A DNA stretch of 64,000 nucleotides, taken from Ulota crispa (Eukaryota; Streptophyta; Bryopsida; Orthotrichales; Orthotrichaceae). Each line of letters begins with the position of its first letter. The stretch's first letter is position 1. Location of the stretch: positions 24,995,167 through 25,059,166 of the forward strand of contig OY987246.1 in assembly GCA_963920765.1 (NCBI GenBank). Direction: 5' to 3'. Under the pieces are notes generated by a model. It did no database searches. It saw nothing but the letters and a program-made list of their open reading frames with translations, and was not told the origin of the DNA. This document shows, piece after piece, positions 54,950-64,000 of the stretch. The position numbers were made by a program, and so were the translations under genes.

Positions 54950-56523
54950 TGAATGTAGTATGGTCAAGCAGTCACCCAACAGAACGTCACATTGGACGTT
55001 AACAGAAGGCTATTATGTATCAATTCCATCATATCAAGATCATAGGCGACGTCTGTATGGTTAGGACTGATGTTATGTTGATTGTCTTTTTGAACACAAG
55101 GGCACGTTCAAAACACCAATAATTATGTCTATAGGAATGCCATGATGAATAGTCCCCGTGAATGAAAATATTGGGGTAGTCACTCAATTGGTCTTGTATA
55201 TGGTCAGAGTAACATATTTAAAAACAAAAGATGACGTAAACAAACGTCATTGGAATACTTTGAATGTCACTGTGAGCATCCCTGTGGACAAATTTAGCAT
55301 TGTCACGGACGTCAGAGCAGACGTTCCTCTTTGTGCATAACCTCACCAGTAACATTTCCAATAACGAACCAAAGGATGCAACGTACATGCCAGATGACGT
55401 AAAGGTAGACATATTAGGAACAGGGACTATTGCCATAAATGTCAAGGAAGTCATGGAAACAGACATTCAAAGCATATTCAACGACGTCGTAATTGTCATG
55501 AACCGTCGCTGCTGTTGTTGAAGTTTATATTGCTTTAGACATCTTTGTGTGCGTTTTTCTGTCTTCCAAGACATCCAAACAAATACCTTTCAAACATGGA
55601 GCAAAGCTAGTGAACATGCACCCGATGACCGTAAAGGTAGTTAGGTTGAGTATTTGGTTGTCTAATAAAACACATTTTTTCAAACAAGGTGTCATAAGAG
55701 TTGTTTGAACAAATTATGTTGTGTATTAACGCACGTGAAAATCAACACGTTTTTTATAATCCATGTTCTCTCCGACACTAAGGGGGATAGTAATAAATGT
55801 CCATTTGGAATGCCATTTTGATTTACTGGACATCAATGATGACATTGCTTACTGTTTATTGAGGCATTATTGACCCTTTAATCCCCTAGATCTTATGTTT
55901 AATGAGACGTTATTATTGATATCCGATTTCAGTACCTAGGTTTCTGTAAGCACTACAAAAGATGGGAAAACATTGTATTTGACATTGATGTAAACGCACG
56001 CATCATTTTGTTAAAAAGAAGAGTGTTGATAGGGGCATTCAAGAAAACATGCGTTTGGACATAGTCATGTTAGATTCTATGTTTTGATTTTCACCATAAC
56101 TATCAAAGTGGATGTTTATTTCTCATTGATTGACATTTAGTTGGAAATCCACTTAGATATTTTTTACATTTTTGAAATTCTTGATATGGACATCATAGTT
56201 GTATGCCACGTCAAATTTTGAAGACTGTGCATGTTAGATTTTATGTTAGATTTTATGTCAGAATTGGGCCGGATAAAAAATTCTTTGACAAGATGAAACT
56301 TTTGGGAGGGGTTGCTCCTAGAAGGTTTTTTTTTACTCCCACAAGGCAATGTTTTTTGGTCGTCCACAAAAAAACGTGCGCATGTTTTTCCATAATTTTG
56401 GACGTTTTTCTTGATTTTTCCAAACGGATTTCTTGTGCATCTAGGTAGACGTGAAAAACGCGAAATAGGACAGGGTGGAGACATTTTTGGAGACGTTGAA
56501 AAAAACGGGAGTTTCTACTAGTG
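54950..56523. repeat. GACGT-rich region ending at a CACTA terminus
   Basis: Dispersed GACGT, AACGTC and GACAT words occur in both orientations at irregular spacing, for example near 54985, 55050, 55230, 55310, 55390, 55480, 56450 and 56495. They resemble subterminal transposase-binding repeats rather than coding sequence. Confidence 0.45.
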
Positions 56524-56605
56524 TCTATAGGCAGCAGTCCACAATTATTATCAACATTTCTAAAGTGCTTTGTACACCATACTTTAGACCCTCTAATCCA
56601 TTACC

Positions 56606-56851
56606 ATGTCTAATCCACAATTGTTCCTTTTCAATGTAGAATTTGAATGGTCAGCAGCTATTAGAAATGCCATCTTGCAACTTAGCAGAATGCATGCACA
56701 ACAAATGGAAACAGCAATCCGGAGCCTTGGAGATGACCTCCTCACTGCAACAATAGATGATTTTGTACGTGCTTTCATTCAAGTGATTCAATACCACAAG
56801 TTTTTGCAAGGAGACAATGGAGGTCGTGGCCTTGATAAGGTGGAGTTATAG
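56606..56851 (+). CDS. Short coding-like frame of unknown family
   Basis: 81 codons (MSNPQLFLFNVEFEW..., then AIRNAILQLSRMHAQQ) with protein-like composition, ending 60 bp before copia F. It may be an exon of the same unit that continues beyond F at 62369, because F inserted here with a matching 5-bp target. Identity unknown. Confidence 0.3.
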   Translation: MSNPQLFLFNVEFEWSAAIRNAILQLSRMHAQQMETAIRSLGDDLLTATIDDFVRAFIQVIQYHKFLQGDNGGRGLDKVEL

Positions 56852-56911
56852 TTGCACGTTGCAAAACGTTTTGCGTTGCGTTCAGGGGACCCAACAAAGC
56901 TGACAGCAGCC

Positions 56912-57194
56912 TATTGAAAACATAGGGAAGATAGAAGAGCAAAGGCACACATGGTATACTCAAATGCATAAGATACAAATGGAAGAGATGAGAGGGTCAC
57001 CCAACCCTCTCATCTATGTACTCTCCCAATCACTCTCCCTTCACCTAACCATATGGGATAACCACACTCATGGGCTGATCCTCTCTATGAGGTGCCTCCT
57101 ACCACATGCTCTCTCTCCAATGCTAAGTACCCCACCTAGCATATCTCCTTTGGCCTAGAGCAAACTCCTAATGCTCTATTCCAACTTTTCAACA
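56912..57194 (-). repeat. 3' LTR of copia copy F
   Basis: 283 bp, ending TTTTCAATA (element sense) at 56912. The 5' start carries AAAAGTTGG for AAAGGTTGG. Confidence 0.93.
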
Positions 57195-60100
57195 CTCCCA
57201 CTTTGCGAATGGCCAAAGTCCCCAAGGCCCATGGCTCTTGTCAAACGCTCATGTCTATCCCGCGTCAACGCCTTTGTCATCACATCTGCCAACATGTCCT
57301 CAATTGGGCAATACTCCAATGTGATGCTTTCCTTCTCCACCTTCTCCCTCACAAAGTGATGTTGCACCTCGATGTGCTTTGTCCTCGCATGGTGCACCGG
57401 GTTCTTCGCAAGAGCTATGGCACCTTGGTTGTCACACAAGATCAACGTGCCCTCCACGTCCTCACACCTCACAACCTCCAAGAGCTGCCTCAACCATATG
57501 GCCTCTCTCGTGCAATGGCTCGCCGCCATGTACTCTGCCTCCGTTGTGGATAAAGCCACCGTGGGTTGCTTCTTGCTACTCCATGATACCATGCCCTCTC
57601 CAAGGCTAAATGCATACCCCGTGGTGGACTTTCTGTCGTTGGCATCGCCAGCCCAATCTGCATCGCAATACCCCATCAAGCGTATGTGCCTCCCTCCCAA
57701 TTGCAACTTCACATGAGAAGTGCCCTTGAGGTACCTCATAATCCTCTTCACCGCCATCCAATGACTCCATCCCGGCCTCGCCATATGTTGGCTCACCGTG
57801 CTAATGGCAAAGGCCAAATCAGCCCTTGTGGCCACCATGGCATACATCAAGGATCCAACCGCTGATTCGTAAGGCACACTCACCATCCTTGAAGCATCCG
57901 CATCATACTCCTCGTTGCTAAGCTTCACCAACTTCACCTTGGTGTCCAATGGAGTGCCGATGGGTTTGCAATCCTCCATGCCAAACCGCTTCAGCACCTC
58001 CTCCACATACTTGGTTTGGCTCATGGTGATGGTCCGCGCACCTCGATCTCGGGCAAACTCCACTCCAAGGCAATAGTGCAATTCCCCCAAGTCCGTCATC
58101 TCGTACTCCGCTTCCAACTTGGCCTTCAATGCACCCATGGTCTCCACGTTGCTAGAAAGAACGATCAAGTCATCAACATACACAAGCACAAGCATCACAT
58201 CGGCTCCCACTTGTGTGAAATATAAGCTATGGTCAGCCACACTCCTCTCAAAGCCAAAATCCAAAAGACTTGCATCAATCTTTTGGTACCATGCCCTCGA
58301 TGCTTGCTTCAGCCTGTACAAGGACTTTGCAAGTTTGCAAACTAAGTGCTCATGACCACGTTGCACAAACCCCTTGGGTTGCTCCATGTAGATGTCCTCC
58401 TCCAAGTTGCCGTTGAGGAAGGCCGTCTTCACATCCATTTGGTGCATTTCCACAAGTCCAATGAAGCTCCATAGGCCACAACGCACCGTATGGTGGTAAA
58501 CTTGGCCACGGGAGCAAAGGTCTCGTTGAAGTCCACTCCTTGAACTTGAGAGAACCTCCTTGCCACCAACCTTGCCTTGTGGCGCACAATCTCCCCCGTG
58601 GCATCCCTCTTGGTCTTGAACACCCACTTGCATCGCACGGCCTTGCGAGATAGAGGCAGGGTGGTCAACTTCCACGTGCCGGTTGCATGGAGGGAGTGGT
58701 ACTCCTCCTCCATGGCTGCCTCCCACTTGCTTGCATCCCGAGACTCCAAGGCCTCTCCAAGTGTGGTGGGGTCATGAACAACAGCCACATTAGCATGATC
58801 CGAGTTCAAAGATGGTTGAGGGAAGATGTGATTCTTCCACCACTCCCCCAACGGCTTGCTTACCCTTGTGGACCGCCGCACACCTCCCACGTGTTGGCTT
58901 CCTCCCACTTCAGCTCTTGGAGCAATGCTGTGTGCCTTCTTCTTCTTTGTGATCTTCTTGGGCTTGGAGCCGTCATCACCTTGGCTTGCACTTGCATCCT
59001 CCACAAGGTCACCATCTCCATCTACAAGGTCACCATCTCCATCCTCAAGGGGCTGGTCCTCATCGTTTCCGTCATCATCATCGCCACCATGCAAAAGCGT
59101 TGGAGGTGAGTCCACAACAAGGTCACCACTACTCCCACTTGGACCCAACTCCAAGTCTCCCTGCAACTCTCCTTGCTCACAGAAAGTCACATCACAACAT
59201 CGAATGATCTTCTTGGACTCCAAACAAATGAGCCTATATGCCTTGGAGCCCTCACAATATCCCAAAAACAAACACCTCACCGCCTTTGCATCAAGTTTGG
59301 TCCTTGATGCATCCGGGATCTTGGCATATGCAACACACCCAAACACCCTTATGTGAGCCACGGAAGGCCTCCTCCCACTCCACGCCTCTTGTGGAGTTTT
59401 GCCATCCACCGCACTAGTGGGGCATCGATTGCAAATGTACACCGCGTTGCTCACCGCCTCGGCCCAATACTCCAACCCAAGCTTTTGGCCATAGAGCATG
59501 CTTCTAGCCATCTCCACAATGGTACAATTGGCCCTCTCAGCCACTCCATTTTGCTGCGGCGTATGTGGAGTTGAGGTTTGGTGCACAATACCTTGGGTCT
59601 TCAAATAGGCCTCGAATTGGTTGGAAGTGTACTCCCCGCCGTTGTCGGACCGCAACACCTTCATGGAGCACTTCGCCTCCTTCTCCACCAAGGCCTTGAA
59701 CTCCTTGAAGCGATCAAAACACTCGCTCTTGGCCTTGAGAAGGTACACCCACACCTTTCTTGAAAGGTCGTCAATGAAGGTCAAGAAATACCTTGCCCCA
59801 CCCAATGACGTGGTCTTCATGGGGCCACACACATCTGAATGCACAATGCCCAACACCTTGGTGGCACGTGTGGCACCATCTTTTGGAAAGGAGTGCCGTT
59901 GTTGCTTGCCCTCAATGCAACCCTCACAAGCATTGGACAAGCCATCACCATGGGATTTGGGAAGGTCAAGGCCACTCACCAAGCTTGGAAGAGCCCTCAA
60001 ACTTTGTACATTTAGGTGCCCCATGCGTCGATGCCACAAAATCAGCCCATCCTTGGTAGAAGTGGCAACTTGGGCACTCTCTCCTCCATGCACAACCTTG

Positions 60101-61284
60101 CACCGCAAAAGATACAAGTTGCCCTCTCGTGTTGCCATGGCTTGGGTGTCTCCATTGGGAGACCTCACAATGCACCCAAAACCTCCAAATTGAACATTCA
60201 ACCCTCCCTCCACTATCTTGCTCACCGAAAGGAGGTTGCTTTGCAACTTGGGCACATACAACACATTTTTGAACCGAATGCGCTTGGTGCATCCTTCAAC
60301 AAGGGTGTCCACCAAAATGGACCCCCTTCCAAGGGCTTGGAGCACCGATTCGTCACCCATGAACACCTTCCTTTCCGCAATGGCCTCAAAGGTGTCAAAA
60401 CGAGCTCTATGGGGTGACATGTGGGTGGTAGCCCCAGAATCCATGATCCAATCACCCCCGAAGTGCAATGGACCATCATGAGAGGCCATGAACGCATAGT
60501 CCTCACCACTCTCTTCTACCTCGGCTTTATTGGCCTTCTCACCCTTGCCACTCTTGCGTTTATAGCAATTACGAGCAAAGTGGCCCGGTTTGCCACAATA
60601 GAAACATAGAAGGGGCTCACCTTGAACCTTGGTTGAATCTCCACCATTCTTGTGGCGAGCAACCAATGCCGCACTCTCCGTGGCCACCATCTGATGCTCC
60701 TTCTTCCTTGTCACTTCATGCATCAACCGCGACGTCACGTAGGTGAGGGTGAGCTCTTTGATGTCCTTGGTCTCCATGGCCACAATCAAGTTCTCATAAG
60801 AAGGTGGCAAGCTCTCCAAAATGGTTATGACAATGTCCCCTTGCGTCACGGGCACATCAAGGGCCTCAAGTTGGTCCGCAAGAGTCTTCACCTTGTTGAT
60901 GTATTGCAAGAGGTCATCGGTCTCTTGCATCTTCATAGTGAAGAACTTGCGCCTCAAGAACAATACATTGGCCAAGCTCTTGGTTTCGTGGATGCTGCGT
61001 AGGGTCCTCCATGCTTCCGCAGCTCCCTTGCAAGACTTGACGTGTTGGATTTGTGCATCCACCATGTGAGTGCACAAGATGCGAAATGCCGTCCTCTCAC
61101 GCTTTTTGAAGGCCGAGATGACCTTGGGGTCACTCTCACTTGAAGGAGGCGTCTCAGTGCCCTCCACAATGTCCCAAAGATCCTTCTCATCAAGGATCAT
61201 CTCCATTTTGAACTTGAATAAGGAGAAATTGTCTCCATTGAACTTGTCCACAACACGGGGTGTCTCACCCTCATAGGTGGCCAT
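57176..61284 (-). pseudogene. Copia gag-pol, copy F (one 2-bp frameshift)
   Basis: The ATG at 61284 opens a frame like copy A through gag, protease, integrase and the start of RT. A 2-bp insertion near 58454, between the ETFAPV and MHQMDVKTAFLNG motifs of RT, shifts the frame. RT from there, with YVDDL and RNase H, is intact in the second frame to 57176. It is otherwise unbroken and shares VARRFSQ and ERANCT with A and B. It is a very recently disabled copy. Confidence 0.93.
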
Positions 61285-62085
61285 GGCTAAAGTATGCAAC
61301 TCAACCACCTCTCAAACAAATCTCTAACTCTGTATGCACACAGAAGGGCTGAAGTATGCAACTCAACCCTCAAAGGAGCACAAGATCTCCCAAAATGTGA
61401 GGTTATCACTCAAACCTCACCCTCAAACTCACTCCTTGCAATTTCAGCCCCCTTTGAGCAAATACTATGCATCCACTTGAGCAAACAACCTCAAGCAAGG
61501 GTAGAAACCAACTAAAGCAAGTGCAAACTCACAAATCACCTCTTTGTGCTTCAAACAAGCACTTTGGTGGTGCAACTCCACCTTTAGCAACTCCACAGCT
61601 CCGAAAACTTGTGCAACACCAAATGGACCTCCAAATAAGCTTCAAAGTGGATCAACTCCTCCAATATGATAGATCATATCCTCCAACAAGCTCCAAAAAG
61701 GTTCACACTTTCACAAACTCGAATTTGGTGCTCCACCAAGCTAAATGAGGATCAGCCACTCTCCAAGAGGTAAGACAAGATCACCAAAGACTCAAAAAAG
61801 GCATGCAAAGAGAGATGAAGCTCTTCAAAGGTCCTCTCCCACCACAAATGCACCCCAAACCATGAAACAAGCACGAGTAGTCCTCCAAATGCTCCACAAG
61901 ATAGGACAAGTGCTGAAGTAGCTCAAATGAGAAGCAATGTCACTACAAAAACTTCCCTAACACTAAAGGGAAGCTAAAGAAGTCCTCCAAGTGTACAAGG
62001 TCGAAATCTAAGGGCTGATGTACCTCAAATGTGATCTCCACTCACCATAATGCACCTCCACACTCTAAGTCGTGGGCCCATAACC

Positions 62086-62368
62086 TATTGAAAACATAGG
62101 GAAGATAGAAGAGCAAAGGCACACATGGTATACTCAAATGCATAAGATACAAATGGAAGAGATGAGAGGGTCACCCAACCCTCTCATCTATGTACTCTCC
62201 CAATCACTCTTCCTTCACCTTACCATATGGGATAACTACACTCATGGGTTGATCCTCTCTATGAGTTGCCTCCTACCACATGCTCTCTCTCCAATGCTAA
62301 GTACCCCACCTAGCATATCTCCTTTGGCCTAGAGCAAACTCCTAATGCTCTATTCCAACCTTTCAACA
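62086..62368 (-). repeat. 5' LTR of copia copy F
   Basis: 283 bp with an intact GATGAGAGGG hairpin. It differs from the 3' LTR at several positions (for example TTCCTTCACC and CTTACC), so the insertion is young but not brand new. Confidence 0.93.
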
Positions 62369-63231
62369 CAGTCGTACACTTGTTGCGTGAAGCTCAATAG
62401 TTTTGTATCCAAGAGCCGCATTTAGAAGGAGAGGAAGTTTTTAGCTCATTGAAATGTAAAGCGGATGTGCCTCTTAGATCGGAGTTGGACTCTCACCTCC
62501 CTGACAAGGTCAACTACTCCCGCCCTCGCCATAGGATGAGCAGGACACCTACAACAACTCATGGCATTGCTCGTGAGGCTGTACTAGAGGAAGCCCCTAT
62601 CACTGAGAATGCAAGACTTGGTGATGATTTCATTCATCACCTCCAGCAAGGTCAGGCATCTTTGTCCCACGTCACAAGAGTATTTGAGTCAAATTGTGAT
62701 GTGAAAGAATGGCATATTTCAAGGTTGCTAAGGAACTCTGCAAAATCTTGTTTTGCTCAACAAGCTCATACAAAGAAAAAATGCACAACTCGCATAGTGC
62801 ATAGCAATTGCAATACTGCTGCACCAACATACACTAGAGGCATGACAAACTATTAAAAGGACACTGTTGAAGTCATGCAATTCTTTTTTTTTAATGATGA
62901 TGTTCACCGTTGTGTGAATGGTATAAAGCGAAAGTGGGCGCTTTCTCGCCATGTTGTTCTAGAAGTGTGGCCTGTCAAGGTTGGAACAAATCTAAGCATT
63001 AAAAAAGTATTGGCATTGGAGCATGTTGGTTTCAAGTTGCCTCAACAACTTGATATCTCACCTCGCCGGCTATTTGGAGAGACATCTGCTAGTGTTGATC
63101 TCTTGACATTTCCTACACCTACTCTTCTTGACAACCACCCCAAAACTAGGTCAAGAAAATTGATTTGCCAAAGTTTGAAAGGTCTAACCACTATGCAGTC
63201 TAACAATTGCGCATCTGCCAAGTTCATCTAA
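62369..63231 (+). CDS. Coding-like region of unknown family, one internal stop
   Basis: Two readings in the same frame, 62449-62856 and 62875-63231, are separated by a single TAA with 18 bp between them. The first contains DKVNYSRPRHRMSRTPTTTH and DDFIHHLQQGQASLSHVTRV; the second contains WPVKVGTNLSIKKVLALEHV and LDISPRRLFGE. Composition is protein-like and unlike the neighbouring AT-rich DNA. I do not recognise the family; an old transposon or a decayed plant gene are both possible. Copia F separates it from the short frame at 56606. Confidence 0.4.
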
Positions 63232-64000
63232 TGTGGTATCCAGAAAGCTATTCTAATTCTGCAGCCCAGTTTTGGCTACATCATTACTTTAGAGTTAGAG
63301 TCCAAAAACAAAATAGAATAGTATATGCTCACCATTAGTTCATATCATGAGTGTTCATGCCCTTATTTCAAGAACATGCTGACTGGCGCCCTTGGCAAAC
63401 AAAGGCAGTGGGCACACTGTAAACATCTCTATTATCTTTTGACAGTGGTTTGTGGTTTAGATGTGGAGCATGACCTTTTCATACACGCCCCTTCTTTTAG
63501 CTATTCGATTAAGAAACTTTTGATGATACCTGCCTTGCATTCTACTATGCGAGGTACTAGTGAAGAGTATTAGTGAACTCATTGCCATATGACATTATAG
63601 AGTATGATTTTGTTCTATCTCTTATTTATCTATAATACTATAAATTACTGGCAACATGTATTGCATGATTTATCATTTTTGCCTCTACTGGTTTTCTTTG
63701 CTTTGTTCATGTCAAGTGTAGCTTCCATGAAGAGCCATCTGAATTTCAGAAAATTGGTAGTAATCATCTTTGTCCATAACAACTGCATTATTTTCTACCC
63801 ATTTCTATTGGTAGTACTAGGGGATTTTTAATATTTTTGCGGGAAATTCCACTGAATTAATCCACTCTCACATGATTAAAATTAACTAAATAAGCTTATT
63901 TTGAACAAAACCCTATAATATTATATGGATTCCACTTAATTGTCCTTTCTTTAAAAAGGCGTGGTAGCCCTTCCATTTGCGAGTCCTTAGTACCTCAAAC
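63232..64000. other. Right-edge interval
   Basis: Short frames at 63325-63573 and 63604-63831 have no recognisable domain. They may be decayed continuation of the preceding unit. Nothing else is seen. Confidence 0.35.

Larger units (their letters stand above)
51032..56523. mobile_element. Candidate CACTA-type element with captured sequence (left end unknown)
   Basis: The right end at 56523 is the inverse of CACTAGTAGAAACTCCC, a CACTA-type terminus like that of K1 and K2 for the first 12 bases. Both flanking zones (about 51120-51300 and 54950-56520) are rich in GACGT and AACGTC words, as expected for subterminal repeats. No matching left terminus was found; it may have been cut by copia I. 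Gene-like fragments and a 142-bp array lie between. Confidence 0.4.
56912..62368 (-). mobile_element. Ty1/copia copy F (full length, near-perfect target duplication)
   Basis: 5457 bp with LTRs 56912-57194 and 62086-62368, primer-binding site 62072-62085 and polypurine tract 57195-57204. The flanks are CAGCC and CAGTC, a 5-bp duplication with one change. It is the only copia copy here whose two ends still belong to one insertion. Its leader lacks one block present in A and B. Confidence 0.95.

Overview
The window looks like a stretch of a large, repeat-rich land-plant nuclear genome. It is AT-rich, contains two recognisable host genes separated by about 30 kb, and most of the rest is transposable elements. 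The host genes are the 3' half of a low-molecular-weight protein tyrosine phosphatase gene (four exons, left edge) and an intronless SF3B6/p14 spliceosomal gene (minus strand, about 30.5-30.9 kb) with a telo-box just upstream. Plant Ty1/copia, hAT (BED finger), CACTA and MULE-like elements all fit a plant. I cannot name the species; a gymnosperm, fern or other large-genome lineage is compatible.

Layout. 0-1 kb: phosphatase exons. 1.7-3.4 kb: two short elements bounded by TTAA, one carrying a nested foldback element with a perfect 9-bp target duplication. 4.0-4.6 kb: minisatellite. 5.4-6.3 kb: exons of a decayed gene that resembles a DNA N4/N6 methylase. 6.4-8.9 kb: a CACTA-like element, cut by a copia insertion. 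8.9-23.2 kb: copies of one Ty1/copia family, including two copies with intact 1368-codon gag-pol frames in inverted orientation, embedded in a hAT transposase pseudogene. 24-30 kb: a 20-bp GC-rich minisatellite, more TTAA elements and simple repeats. 30.5 kb: SF3B6. 31-35 kb: foldback and TTAA elements. 37-40.2 kb: a second, nearly identical copy of the CACTA-like element. 41.7 kb: a 200-N gap beside a palindrome. 41.9-51 kb: a nest of copia copies whose joints suggest serial insertion followed by inversion. 51-56.5 kb: a CACTA-like region with gene-like fragments and a 142-bp tandem array. 56.9-62.4 kb: a full-length copia copy with a near-perfect target duplication. 62.4-64 kb: unclassified coding-like sequence.

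The copia family is the main actor. It has 283-bp LTRs (TGTTGAAA...TTTCAATA) and a primer-binding site directly abutting the LTR that matches the anticodon region of initiator tRNA-Met rather than its 3' end (a Drosophila-copia-like half-tRNA primer). It has a hairpin in the LTR beside a TATA-like box, and one gag-pol frame. The three youngest copies share unusual substitutions in reverse transcriptase and integrase. The strongest candidates for something not widely described are the TTAA-bounded short elements with CCC-starting termini, the foldback MULE-like family nested in them, and the methylase-like gene remnant.
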